From positions 18,463,521-18,527,520 of the forward strand of contig OZ025240.1 in the NCBI GenBank assembly GCA_964019155.1: a DNA stretch of 64,000 bases, in the 5' to 3' direction. Source of the stretch: Osedax fenrisi. Its lineage: Eukaryota; Annelida; Polychaeta; Sabellida; Siboglinidae. A program made the translations under genes and the position numbers. Positions within the stretch are counted from its first letter, which is position 1. Each line of letters opens with the position of its first letter. Shown here piece after piece: positions 27,334 to 39,892 of this stretch. The notes beneath the pieces were generated by a model. That model saw only the letters and a list, made by a program, of their open reading frames with translations. It was not told where the DNA came from and did no database searches.

Positions 27334-27998
27334 AGTACGAATTCATTCATATAAGTTTCTAGTTGTATAGAAAAACCACGATATTTAATGATGTACAGAG
27401 CACGACATACAGTTGTCAAACTATTACTATAGTATACTTAATACCTAATAATACCTAATAAGTATATTTATTACCTAATAATACCTAATAAGTATACTAT
27501 TTACCTCTATTTTCTTGAGTCTGACGATCAAATGCGGGTAAGTTTTCGGTGAAGAGGTGTCCAGATTCGTTCTTATCGATTTTATCTGCGATAGAGTAAT
27601 AGTTATTACGTAGCCGTATGTCACCGATTGGGGGCGTGGCTATATATTAGGGGAGCGGCTAAAGGGAGGATAGTATCAAGGACATTGGTATTATATTGGA
27701 CATTAGTAACAATGTCCTTAGTAGTATACTATAGTATATGATCCCCATCGCAATATTAATATAGTGTTTATTTAATTTACAGTAATTTCTAGATATGGAT
27801 AGATGAACAGGAAACTTATGCGGTATGTTTGATCAGATACAATGGGTGGATAGAAATGTAGCGGGCAACGATGATGTGAGACCGGAAGTATAGAATAGGA
27901 TGATAACTCGTATAAAGTGGAACCTTTCTCTTGTGGAATCTGCGATCTCTGACGTCCCATTTCTTCTGAAGTAACTTGCTCGGGGATACGAATGCCAT
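23851..27998 (-). CDS. CFAP97D1: CFAP97 domain-containing protein, CFAP97D1-like (complete)
   Basis: The CFAP97D1/D2 family are small coiled-coil proteins linked to motile cilia and sperm flagella; their biochemical role is poorly known. Exons in coding order: 27998-27924 (ATG), 27585-27505, 25163-25045, 24505-24397 and 23940-23851 (TAA). All are GT..AG in phases 0,0,2,0, giving 157 aa (human CFAP97D1 is about 164). Family signatures are present in order: an N-terminal W-D-R-HKRK block (14-25), DTSSPKTYPHLIVRLKKIE (34-52), the coiled coil QAKIDQENQILLQKMSFIM, then WNDYEVKSLNLSNR and QNLLIARRLQNIKPEYNADK. The last exon gives a family-like end and stops after NNTVS. The start matches the family's N-terminus. 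One intron contains a 0.9-kb TIR element. The annexin gene follows on the same strand about 1.5 kb downstream. Confidence 0.9.
24230..24397. repeat. CTCTAA-type repeat and short donor-like repeat beside CFAP97D exon 4
   Basis: About 16 loosely repeated hexamers such as TAACTC and CTCTAA lie at 24.24-24.34 kb. Then ACTGACAAT units abut the splice donor at 24397. On the coding strand GTCAGT appears at the donor and twice more within 45 bp. The hexamer is not the canonical TTAGGG telomere repeat. Confidence 0.65.
24550..24655. repeat. (TA)n microsatellite
   Basis: TA runs with a few TATG and AGAT interruptions, in the CFAP97D intron. Confidence 0.9.
25409..26318. mobile_element. Non-autonomous TIR element (CGAATACGGACAC type), copy 1
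   Basis: Ends GGGGAAAGTGGACAC and (complement) GGGGAAAGTAACCGAATACG, with TA on both sides. Internal GTGTCCGTATTC and CGGACACCCCG motifs occur in both orientations around 25.59-25.67 kb and at both ends. Related to the element at 34455-35338 but in reverse orientation. It lies in the CFAP97D intron between exons 27585-27505 and 25163-25045. No transposase. Confidence 0.8.
27428..27504 (-). repeat. Tandem repeat abutting CFAP97D exon 2 donor
   Basis: Coding-strand GAG|GTAAAT at 27505 is followed by two units containing TATTAGGTATTATTAGGTA, so AGGTA donor-like pentamers occur four times within 75 bp of the true donor. Confidence 0.65.
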
Positions 27999-29029
27999 CG
28001 CCTATAATATATTAATAGATATATGTTTAATATTTACTATTTATGAATAATAATTAAAATAATTATATATATATATATATTATGTATATTATGTATATTA
28101 TTTAATATATGTTATATATAACCATGTATGGTATTTCTTATTGGTAAAAAAATGGTTATTTTTATAGATACATATTTCAAATGAATAATATATATATTAT
28201 GTTATATATAATATATACAATCTAAAAATTATATAATTTTAAAAGTAACTGTAATATACCGGAAAATATAGATATATAGATAGTTTATTTTAACAGTTAA
28301 TAATTTAATACAAATTTCAGTATGCAAAAATAGTAATATATTACCTATAGGTCCTACTCGAATTAATTATAAAACCTAAAACATGACTGAAGGAATCGAA
28401 GATAGATAACAAAAAATGTAATATATACCTAATATTATTAGTAGGCTATTAAACAACAATAATGGAGTGGTAGTTTAGGTATACATTTAAAAATCGTGGA
28501 GTAAAAGAAAATATTTTAATTCAATCTTAAATTTAATCGTAGTAATTATTTAAAGATTTTAGTGATGGGGGAAATTTTACAAAAGATGTCTCACGATAAA
28601 ATAGTCACATCTTTCCTTATTTTTTAATATTCTTCTTCTTCTTCTTCTTGTTCTTCTCCGAAAATAGGTTTCAGTGTATGTTAAATATAAGTAAATATGT
28701 AGGTCGTTCTCAATGTACTTATTTAAATCGTCAAGTAAGGAAAGAAGTGTTGTTTCAGTACTATGTTAGAAGTTTTCTAAAAGCAACATTTTAATTGGAT
28801 CGAGTTGAAGTAGAATATGAGGTTTTATAGTTGCTTGATGATTTATTTCAGTATTTTATGAGTAATGAGAGTTGGGATATTTGACAGTAATTGGAAATAG
28901 TATTAGGATTTAGTTTGATATTCTTAATGAATCATAGATGAATCATCAGGTCATTATGGATTTATGCCAGTTATGATATAATATTCTAAGAATCGATTAA
29001 TGCAAGTGAGGTTATGTATAAATGTATAC

Positions 29030-29035
<6 letters not shown>

Positions 29036-29090
<55 letters not shown>

Positions 29091-29091
29091 C

Positions 29092-29138
<47 letters not shown>
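29036..29138. repeat. (TA)n microsatellite
   Basis: TA run with a few CATATA interruptions. Confidence 0.95.
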
Positions 29139-29140
<2 letters not shown>

Positions 29141-29287
29141 ATTGTGTATATTTACACAGAATCATTTGATAATACATTTATATTAGTATTTACATTATAA
29201 CAAAGACCCATTATATTATTACAATTATTTGTATAGCATTATATATCATTTTGTATATCACTGATAATGTAATAATTTAAATGTATA

Positions 29288-30300
29288 GGGGAAAATAACA
29301 ACACCTTAACGGAGAATTTTTCCAAATAATTATAATTTTATAAATTATTCATGTAGATTTCTAATGTTAATACATTATCTATATACTGTATATTTGTCAA
29401 TTAAATAAAAATGTCAAAAATATAATATAATTCGTATATTTTAATAAATGTGGGTGTCAGTATTTGCAACTGGATTCTAAATATCGACATCCTTAGCAAA
29501 ACTAGCCACAACTAATAATCCGCCAGGTGAAACTATTTTCATAAAGATACAACCAACAATACGCTTTAATTTATTTAATAAACACGTATTCAATTACAAT
29601 CTAGATATGGGTATACATGGTCTACACGTACACGTGGTATATATCCTAAACGTATACACATTTGTTCATGTAATATATATTCTACGAACGTATATATATA
29701 TATATAAATTGATATATTTTAATATATTTACATTTTTTATTTTTTTAAATAGTAGTATTAATAACTCGTACACTTTAACACTCATAAACTCGTACGCTGG
29801 TTTTCAATTTCAGGTATACTATCTTTAGATAGGAACTGATTGGTTTATTAAGTCACGTGTACATTGGTTTTAGTGTACATTGGGTGTCGGTATTTGTAAT
29901 TATAGTTTGCTTATAAAATACCTTTAAAAACAATATTATATTATATTATTTTTTTATATTTCTAATTAGAATCGAAATATTATATTATAATATCGTGATA
30001 ATTGTATACAATGATCACGACATATTAAATTTACATGGAGAAAATTCTATTTAATTGTTAATTTTGTTATTAATGTTTACTTTCTTAATGGAAAACTGTA
30101 ATGGTAATTTATCCATTGGTAAACATAAAATATTGTTGATCAATATTTCCAAAATAAAAATACATATTCTTTATTAGACTTACATTTATAATTCATATAT
30201 ATATATATATAACTTTATCTCTATAATATAATTATAACTAAGTGTACTTAAGTATATATACTAAGTATATACACTGAGATTCAATAGGGTGTAGGTATTC
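29288..30300. mobile_element. Possible TIR element (GGGTGTCGGTATTTG type), right end not found
   Basis: Starts TA|GGGGAAAATAACAACACC like the other GGGG-ended elements. The motif GGGTGTCGGTATTTG or a close variant occurs near 29.45, 29.88 and 30.29 kb. A matching inverted right end was not identified, so extent and status are tentative. The retrotransposon that begins near 30380 may have replaced it. Confidence 0.35.
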
Positions 30301-30379
30301 GCCATCTGTGTGTACACTATGTTAGCTAATATTTATAATTCTATCAATAGTATATCAATATTATTTATCATTATGTAAT

Positions 30380-31895
30380 CTATGTAAGTCACCAGGTATT
30401 GATAATGTGCCAGGTGAACTTATCAAAGGAGGAGGTGAGGCACTATACGATATACTTACCAAGCTATGTCAGAAAATCTGGTCTACAAACCAATGGCCTG
30501 AAGCATGGACGACTTCTTTAATTATACCTATTCCAAAGAAAGGCGATCTCAAAAAATGTTCAAACTATCGTACTATAAGTCTGATCAGTCACACGAGCAA
30601 AATTTTATTACGGATCATACTGAATCGCTTAACACCACAAGCAGAAGATATTCTGGCTGATGAACAAGCAGGTTTTAGAAAGGATCGCAGTACAACAGAA
30701 CACATTTTGAATTGCAGAATATTAATGGAAAAACATATGGATCATCAACGACAAGTCTACCACAATTTCATCGATTTCAAGAAAGCCTTCGATAGAGTAT
30801 GGCATGATGGTTTGTGGAATGTGATGTCTGAATTTGGGATAGGCAACGACTTGGTAAAAATCATAAAGTCACTCTACGAATCAGCAAAAAGCGCAGTACT
30901 ATTGAACAACCAGATAGGAACTAAGTTCGATACGACAGTAGGAGTTAGACAAGGCTGCTTACTATCGCCAGTTCTATTCAATATATTTCTAGAAAAAATA
31001 ATGCAAGACTCTCTAGTAGATCAATCGTCAAGTATAGCAATAGGAGGAAGAAAAATCAACAACTTAAGATTCGCTGATGATATAGATCTCATCGCTGGTT
31101 CAGAAAGTGAGTTGCAATCCCTCACAGATTCTCTAGAAAAAGCTTCGACATCATACGGTATGGAAATTAACCATGAAAAAAGTAAAATTCTTGTAAATGG
31201 AGATCATTCAACACCACCTGTGATCACTATGTACGGCAAACAACTTGAAAATGTTCAAAATTTCAAATATCTGGGAGCAATGCTAACCGACACCGGAAAT
31301 TCAAAGAAAGAAATCCAAATAAGACTAGCGACAGCAGTTACAGCCCTTGTGAAATTGGAGAAGATCTGGCGTAGTGGAGAAATTGATTTCAAACTTAAAT
31401 ACAGACTCTACATCTCTCTAGTTATTTCAACATTGTTGCACGGATGCGAAAGCTGGACCTTACTAGAAGAATCTAAAAAGAAGATACGTAGTTTCGAATC
31501 AAAAGCACACAGACGACTTTTAAATATTAGCTATAAACAAAGAAAAACTAATATATTTGTAAGCAATGAAATTAATAAAAAAGTCGGCCCATATGTACCA
31601 CTTCTGGATATTATCATGAGAAGAAAAATGACCAAATTCGGACATATAACTCGTCACGATTCGTTAGCTAATACTATTCTTCATGGATATGTCGAAGGTG
31701 AGAGGAAAAGAGGAAGACCTAAAAGAAATTGGATGAATGATATATTCGAATTTTCCCATCTTTCTCTTAGGCAACTTTTAGATATTGCAAAAGATCGTTC
31801 GAAATGGAGAAAGTTGTGCTATTCATTATCATGTGTTCCCCCTACGATGGCGACGTCACGGGACTAAGTAACTAAGTAGTAATCTATGCATGGTT
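30380..31895 (+). mobile_element. 5'-truncated non-LTR retrotransposon (RT domain)
   Basis: One long open frame runs to a TAA at 31865-31867 (the first Met gives 486 aa from 30407). Upstream it extends only to KSPGIDNVPGELI at about 30385, so the endonuclease half and the N-terminal RT are missing, as expected from target-primed reverse transcription that stopped early. RT motifs are in order: IIPIPKKGDLKKCSNYRTIS, QAGFRKDRSTTEHIL, FIDFKKAFDRVW, VRQGCLLSPVLFNIFLE and the catalytic LRFADDIDLIA (two Asp). A C-terminal block ends in PPTMATSRD. A short TAAG-type tail follows. There are no internal stops, so it is fairly young. Clade (RTE, CR1 or L2-like) is not resolved by eye. Confidence 0.9.
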
Positions 31896-31995
31896 ATTTA
31901 ATTTTAATATATTGATTGTATATATTAAAAGTATACAATATTTATATAATTATAATTAATACATTTTTATAATACTTATACAATTAAATATATTT

Positions 31996-32094
31996 TCCGG
32001 ACGAGGCTTGAACAGGCGACACGGGTCCCGCGTCCTATATGACAAGTACACTGTTTGTGTTTCTGAAGCCTTACAAAACTGAGCCACACTGGCA

Positions 32095-32096
<2 letters not shown>
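31996..32096 (-). mobile_element. tRNA-like SINE head, minus strand
   Basis: The complement reads CTGCCAGTGTGGCTCAGTTT at the 5' end and keeps a degraded B box. It resembles the heads of the other SINE copies but lacks the shared body. It could be a solo head or a diverged subfamily. Confidence 0.55.
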
Positions 32097-32146
<50 letters not shown>

Positions 32147-32339
32147 TAGTTAATGTATTTAATATATGTTATAAGAAGTATAATATTAATATATATATGT
32201 ATATATATAAATATATTTATATTTATATTTTTAATTCCAATGATAATGAAATGTAACGAATGGCTTGATATACATATTAAGTATCACCAATATTAATACA
32301 CGTTATTACCTCTAATGTGTGTTACATTCACATAAAGTA

Positions 32340-32680
32340 GCCGTAACCGGTACACTGACGGTGTACGCCGTACCGCTAGGTGTCGCCTGTGGTGTTAACG
32401 TAACAAGTGTTACGTAACTAGCCGGCTATTGTTACCGCATCGTAACAATGGCCACCCGTGCTAGCGGTAACGATAACGAGAGAGTAAGATCCACCTATCG
32501 ACCGAAACTTAACCGATTAACGCATTCCGGGTGCGGCGCGTACGGACTTGTCAACATCCGGGTGTGTGGTGGTGGGGGAGTATTGTTAACGCTCGCGTGC
32601 TGCTCATTAACGGAGGAAATCCGCACTAACGAGTGTTCGTTTAAATACTCGTCTACCTTTACATTAGGTATACCCTAGGT
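32340..32680 (+). other. GC-richer island with a short ORF; possible promoter or first exon
   Basis: In a window dominated by A and T, this block is clearly richer in G, C and CpG. It contains an open frame from ATG 32448 to 32678 (76 aa) that includes GCGAYGLVNI, reminiscent of a kinase glycine-rich loop. No continuing kinase exon was found downstream. At its right edge a donor-like AG|GTATAC opens a minisatellite. The position fits a 5' UTR exon of the TTLL15-like gene (inference) or an unrelated promoter. The ORF itself is not convincing as a gene. Confidence 0.35.
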
Positions 32681-32825
32681 AGGTATACCCTAGGTAAGTA
32701 TACCCTAGGTAGGTATACCCTAGGTAGGTATACCCTAGGTAGGTATATACCCTAGGTAGGTATATACCCTAGGTAGGTATATACCCTAGGTAGGTATACC
32801 CTAGGTAAGTATACCCTAGGAGGTA
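32665..32825 (+). repeat. Minisatellite of CCCTAGGTAGGTATA units
   Basis: About ten tandem units of 15-17 bp, each with AGGTA(A/G)GTATA, a near-consensus splice donor. The array begins at the right edge of the GC-richer island. Confidence 0.9.
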
Positions 32826-33705
32826 CGCGTAGTGATATTACACACGTGCGCTTTATTAGTTCGTTTATACACACCTATCTATCTATTTATGACAGTTATT
32901 TTATATTTAAGAATCAGTTGTTTAGACCCTATTATGGTTATATTAGGGTGTATAATATACACTGTATACTATATAACGTCAATTAGATTATTTAAGTTGA
33001 CAGTTATTATAAGGTCGAATATAGTGATGAGTCAGCACTGCTGACATGTACAACTTGTGTATACCTAATAACGCCACTTCTGGGCAAAACTAGTACACAT
33101 TTCATATAGTCAACTGTATACAAACAAATAAGATATATCTTATTTGTTAAAAGTGTAGCACTAAGTATACTTATTGTATACAATAATTTATTACGAATAT
33201 ACTCGCGTTCATTAACTTATTATATATTATTTAAATATATATATATATATATATATTAATATATATTCTAAGTTATGATACCTAACTAACGAAAGTTATT
33301 ATAATATTGTTGTAAAAGATAACACTGCTATCTAACACGCTAATAGATAATATTTTACGAAACAAAAATATAAGACCAATCCAAATCTACGTATCGTAAA
33401 TAATATGTAGGTATATAGGTACACCTATATGTATGATATACTACTCATAATGTAACTATTTTATAATACTCGTGCTGATGCAGCAGAAGTTATGCTAACA
33501 GTAGTATTGAACTAACGTACATAGAGTTAGGTTATACACGGTTACTAATAGTTGTTACTAATAAATTGTTGTATAGTAACTTACTATACAACAATATGTT
33601 CATTGTTCTATTAAATTACACGCACTATATATATAGTGTATATATAGCACTATAGTTCTATAGTATTATTGTACTTGTATACACGTTAAGTTTTACTCAC
33701 TATAT

Positions 33706-33707
<2 letters not shown>

Positions 33708-33775
<68 letters not shown>
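33708..33775. repeat. (TA)n microsatellite
   Basis: Pure TA run. Confidence 0.95.
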
Positions 33776-33779
<4 letters not shown>

Positions 33780-34454
33780 TCCATTTAGATCTAAATGTCC
33801 TATTTCTTTATTATATTTTAATAATAAACAATTAGGTTTCATCATATTAATAATAAGTGAAAAACATGTTTTTACATTTTTTAAATGTTGTTTAATACAA
33901 ATGTACATTATAAACAACATGTTGTTTATAAACAACTATTATGCACAATTGTCTGAAATAACAATCTATGTATGTGGGGCTAATCATGTGTTATGTAAAA
34001 AATCGAATTACCATCTTTTGCGTGTTATATCTTTCCTTAGAAAAATATTTTCTAATAGTATGAATACATTAACCTATATAATTCATTGTCGATATTTTAT
34101 ATGATTTGTTCACAATACTCATTTATTATTGATCCCCTATAGGTGATCTTTACGTATACGTAAATTATGTAAATTAGTTAGGTTTATTCCTATTCGTTCC
34201 ATAATAGATAAATCATTCTCACGTTTATAATTCTAAATAGATCTAGAGAGAAATGTCTCTCTAGCTCTATGATAATTCGATACATTCCTACCGATACCTA
34301 ACTACCTTTAATATGTGTTATGTGGGTATCTTACAATAGAGCATACATATTAATCAGAAAAGAACAACCATTTGCGTATTATGAGAATTGTATACATTTC
34401 CAATGATATTTCCTCTGTATGATAACATCGTCACTAGGTAGGATATTGTGTTTA

Positions 34455-35338
34455 GGGGAAAGTAACCGAATACGGACAGTGCCCGAATACGGACACTCTC
34501 GGTATCTCAGAAACCATAAATCCTACAAAAAAATAAAATGAATAATTTTAATGAATAAAATATTCATAATTATAAAAATAGTCTAAAAAAGTATTTTTTT
34601 ATTTTTGAATTATACAAAATATTCTAATATATCCAATAAACTGATTTTTTTATTACGTTTTTAAATTTATCAAAAATAATGTCAACTTAAAACCTTCTCA
34701 AGATTATACAAAGGTATCGATAAAAAATAAAGCATTCTAAAAATTGTATTTTAAATTTCTATATTTTTTATCAAATATTCATTAAGTTATAATCATATAT
34801 CTAGAGGTCATATAAGTTCCTAATGCGGACACTCTAAATGTCTTAATACGGACACCCTATAACCAATCAGCGCATAGCGTATGAACAATTCTGATTTTCA
34901 TAAAAATCGCGTGCGTTATAATAATAATACTACTAATAAAGCTAATTCTAAAAAAATTATTATTTATTTGTATTATTAATTAAAAAATAATAAAAATAAA
35001 TAAATTATTAACTAATTAAATTACAATATATTTTTTATAAAATTTATTATAAATAACGTAATTTTAATTTGTCTGATTGATTCATCAATAATATATAGTT
35101 TATCTAGTGGTATATAGGGTGTCCGTATTATAACACAGGGTGTCCGTATTCGGTACCCATGTCCGAATACGGACACCCCCGTTATCTATGGAATTAAAAG
35201 ATTAAATAACATTTTAAAATTACAATAATATCTATAATCATATAATATTAATATATTGTAATTTTTGAATAAAAATAATGAGTCATCAAAAGTTAAGACC
35301 ATTTATTGTTAAAGTGTCCGTATTAGGTTAATTTCCCC
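34455..35338. mobile_element. Non-autonomous TIR element (CGAATACGGACAC type), copy 2
   Basis: Left end GGGGAAAGTAACCGAATACG and right end (complement) GGGGAAATTAACCTAATACG form a TIR of about 25 bp flanked by TA on both sides. Internal GTCCGTATT and CGGACACCC motifs recur at 34.48, 34.82-34.85 and 35.12-35.18 kb. It shares long AT-rich interior segments with the reverse-oriented copy at 25409-26318. No coding capacity. Confidence 0.85.
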
Positions 35339-37814
35339 TACTTGTGAAACACTTGTAGTATATCGACAATATATTGTATACAATATATATAGGTTAATGT
35401 ATTCATACTATTATACAATATTTTTCTAAGGTAAGTGTATTGCAATGTAGCCCTGGGCTTTGTATTACTATATTAATGATTCAAATAAAGTATGTTATCA
35501 ATTCCATTATTTGTATCCTATTGAACGTTTATGAATTTATCTATTATAAATAGTTAGGTAATATATATATATATATATATATATTGGTAAACTCTTTAAT
35601 ATGATCACTACTTTGATCACAAGTGTGAATTACTAAAACACATGTGTAATCATAAACTTAAATCATTCACTATTGTGAAATCATATGTCATAATGTTCAT
35701 GAATTTTATTATTTTCATTGATAATGTTAATATGTAACTCCCCTCCCCCGAAATAATGATTTAAAAATGCCACGTGATTAAAAAATGAAACATGATAGTG
35801 AATTTAAAAAAGATATCATATATGCATATTGTGAAATTACTTAATTGTCCATTCTAGTGGTAAGTTACCACTGGTAACAAACTGTTGTGGTAATATAAGT
35901 AAAAGTACAAGTAAAAGGTAGGCACCTAATCTCGTCAACAATAATAATTTAGATATGTGTAAATTATGAAATTAATATGATTCTGATTATTATGTTATAT
36001 GAAATAAATTATATAATAGGCTATTGTTTATAATTATTATTGCACAAATATTATCAAGACAATATCTCATGGTAAAATATACTCATAGTAAAAATAGCCC
36101 CAAAATAAAACACTGTTTTTATGTTGATTGGATTTTAGTTTAAACTATACCTTAATAATAACAAATAAATATTAACTTAAGTGACCTTTTTGGGAATAAT
36201 ATCAAGAACTCCTATAACCTCGAGGTTATATGAGGTCTTGATATTATCCTGAGGGAAATCCCACAAGGTAGGACACCTAACAAATAAATTATTATAATAA
36301 TGTATACATTATATATAATGTATACATTATATATAATATATATATATATATATATTTATTAAATTATGAAATAATATATATATATATAAGTCTGAGTTAA
36401 ACCCTAAGGTTGTAACCCTTTAGGGTGTACAGTGTCTACAGTGTAATTATACTAACATATAACCAGTAACCCTACAATATGAATTAATGAGAGGTCCCTA
36501 ATAATTAATTTCTATCTTTTATATGTTAGTATTATCGGTGACTCCATAGAAATATCAGCTGGTATTGAACAGTTTAATTTTAACTATTATAGTATTATAC
36601 TAACTTAGTATACTACTTAAGAAGGTGTTATATACACTTAATTCAATAAAAGTGCAATATATTAGATGAAATATGAAATAATTAAATATATCGTATATTT
36701 ATATTCATATTCATGCAGTTAATGCATTTAGTATTTATTTAGAACCATCACGTATTGGTAATACATATGCGCGATGAATATATGCGTGTATTAACAATAC
36801 CTTCTAAAACTTCTAGGTTGTAGGCGGTCTTAATTAATAATATAAGAGTGTTCATTATAGTACCCATGCCTTGATATATATATAATATATATATATAAGC
36901 ATTATCATTATATAGTATCATACTAAGTATGTATATACTTTTATTATATATATATATATATATATATATTACTGATATAATTACCTTAAACAGGATATAT
37001 TATTAATGTTTAAAACATATATATCAGTTATTATACATTATTTATGAATTATAATATTATTTGTAATTGTTATTAAATATATATTTAAAATATTGTTATT
37101 TTTATTCCAATGCTATAATTTAATAGCAATGTTCCATTGTGGTTTCTATGGAATAAATCATTGGTAAATAAAACCTGACCAATCATATTCATATTTATCA
37201 TGTCAAGTTATATGAATATATTTAAAATATGTATCTTTAGTATTTAAATTTTATATCGGTATCTTATATAAGTTGTATATTTCATATTTTTCAGTAAAAT
37301 ATAGTATTATTATTTAGGTATATAATTTGTTTATATTTTGTTATATACAAAAAATATTATTGATATGTAAGTATTATTTAGATATTTAATAAAATAGATA
37401 TTAACAAATAAATATTATAAGAAAAATGTAAGACTATTAATCTTTAATTTAAAGATACTCTTTTATTTAATTATTATTATAATAATTATAAGTTATACAT
37501 AAATTATGATATTTATATATTCTCCTACTTATATACATACTCAGTATAATAGTTTGATTTATTATATCTGATTTATCAATCAATTAGACTAATTAGACTA
37601 AAATGATGTTAATAAATAATTTAGAAACTTAATATTTAATATTATATTAAATATAATAATAATAATAATTATTATAATAATAATTAGATTATATAAATTA
37701 CTAGTGTTATATAAATGTAAATGTTTAATAACGATAATTATTATAATTATTATATTATAAATATCATAACATGTATATTATATGTATATACTATATACTC
37801 AGTATAATACTGTG

Positions 37815-37995
37815 ATGGGCATCGATCCTTTTTTCCTGGATACCGATCCCGATCCTCTATTTATTCTATTATGCGATCCTTTTCCCTATCCCGATCATCC
37901 ACTCGTTACCCGATCCTTTCCCGATCCATATCCTCTCTTTCTAACCCGATCCCGATACGGATCGGATCGCCGATCAATGATCGCGATCCTGCCAA
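37815..37995. repeat. CCGATCC-rich dispersed repeat
   Basis: About 18 CGATCC/GATCCC-like hexamers in 180 bp. Related sequence (GGATCGG, ATCGGGT) occurs on the opposite strand at 5.72-5.83 and 7.42-7.61 kb. The three blocks look like parts of one repeat family. Open frames through it are low-complexity (Pro-Asp-Pro). Confidence 0.6.
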
Positions 37996-38201
37996 CACTG
38001 ACTATATTATATACTATATAATATAGTCTATATATGATATATACATTTAATTAGTTCACATTTCTATTATAATAATTATATATTATAGTCTCTTAAGAAT
38101 GTTTATATATAATAGCTCAAGTATATTATTGGCATTGTACACTGTATTCTAGGTATTATCTACAATATACAGTGTACACTGTATACTTTACATAGTATGA
38201 T

Positions 38202-38658
38202 CAAAGATTTTCCGAAGGAAAGATATAACACTTACGCGAAATCGTGTAATTCGAATTTGTTTACAAAATACCCTGGTGCCACCTATAGCGGGTTACTTTT
38301 AGGAACTATGTGTTGTTAATAATGTAAATTCGTATTTAACTATACACTTTTAAAATGTTAAATAATATGCTTTAAATTAATATTTATATGATGAAAACTA
38401 AGTGTTCATTACTAATATATAACAAACAAGTATGATATGTATGTTTTAAATGTTATAAGTATATATTTAGTGAGTAAAAGCTAATTTATATTGCATGTAA
38501 TTTAATAGAGCAATGAAAACATTGTTGCATGCAAACAGAGCCGAACCTAAATCTATTTCAGTGATTTCGATACTACTGCTAGCAGCGGTTGGGTATATTA
38601 CTAAAAAATTACGTTGCATGCATAGGGAGTGTTATATCTTTGCTTCGCAAAATCTTTG
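38202..38658. mobile_element. 0.46-kb TIR element with 7-bp target duplication, copy A
   Basis: Starts CAAAGATTTTCCGAAGGAAA and ends with the inverse of CAAAGATTTTGCGAAGCAAA, about 30 bp of TIR. It is flanked by GTATGAT at 38195-38201 and again at 38659-38665. It is almost identical to the copy at 39439-39892 only 0.8 kb away, so movement was recent. Non-coding. The superfamily is not clear from 7-bp duplications alone. Confidence 0.9.
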
Positions 38659-39438
38659 GTATGATGTTATATGAACAATTATATGCTATATAGTATATAT
38701 TACCTAGTATTAGCAGATGGGTTTTTAAGATAATGTAAATAATAAATTGTATCTATAAATATAGCCTTACATTCTTTAATACATTCCTAGCATAGCATAT
38801 CGTAATGTTAACAATCCCGATATACATGTTATAATGAATAGTTTAGTCTAACTATAATCTGATTAACATAACAAGAAATAAATATTATTTATTCCACATG
38901 AATATTAACATATAACATAATTTCATATACATATAAATTAGTCGTAGAGCATATAAAATTTACAAATGTCCGTATTATATCTCTAGTTTATCTAGACCTA
39001 TATATTTTCGTAAATAAACTAATGTAAGTTACCTCACATTCTTCTGATCTCAATTTAGATTATGTTCTGGATTTTAACTACTTCGCTCTACATCACAATG
39101 TATATTTATGTATATTTCTATCGCTAAGGAGCCAATAAGATAAGATATTATACCTATAAATAAAGTTAAACACCTTTAAGGTATCACCATACATTATTTT
39201 CTTGACTCGTATGATCACATAGCACTATTTAAAAAATCAATATAATATACGCACAAATAAGACCATATATCAATAAACTCACTACTAGTGAGTCACTACT
39301 GAACTCCTCACACAATAACTTATAATTTCTCAACTTAACTAACTCTATATACTAGCTGACCTTAACCGTTTACTAAACTATATATCAGAACCGTATTCAA
39401 ATTGAAACCTACTGACTATGTCACATCTTTATCGTAAC

Positions 39439-39892
39439 CAAAGATTTTCCGAAGGAAAGATATAACACTTACGCGAAATCGTGTAATTCGAATTTGTATA
39501 CAAAATACCCTGGTGCCACCTATAGCGGGTTACTTTTAGGAACTATGCGTTGTTTATAATGTAAATTCGTATTTAACTATACACTTTTAAAATGTTAAAT
39601 AATATGCTTTAAATTAATATTTATATGATGAAAACTAAGTGTTCATTACTAATATATAACAAACAAATATGATATGTATGTTTTAAATGCTATAAGTATA
39701 TATTTAGTGAGTAAAAGCTAATTTATATTGCATGTAATTTAATAGAGCAATGAAAACATTGTTGTATGCAAACAGAGCCGAACCTAAATCTATTTCAGTG
39801 ATTTCGATACTACTGCTAGCAGCGGTTGGGGCTATAACTAAATTACGTTGCATGCATAGGGAGTGTTATATCTTTGCTTCGCAAAATCTTTG
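39439..39892. mobile_element. 0.46-kb TIR element with 7-bp target duplication, copy B
   Basis: Same ends and interior as copy A, with target duplication TCGTAAC at 39432-39438 and 39893-39899. The different duplication shows an independent insertion rather than a tandem duplication of the locus. Confidence 0.9.

Noticed and set aside
32448..32678. Possible kinase N-terminus (GCGAYGLV)
   Set aside because: A short glycine-loop-like string can arise by chance, and no VAIK-, HRD- or DFG-type exon was seen downstream on this strand before the TTLL15-like gene.
37782..38021. 79-aa frame rich in Pro-Asp-Pro
   Set aside because: It is the translation of the CCGATCC-rich repeat block; related sequence occurs near 5.8 and 7.5 kb.
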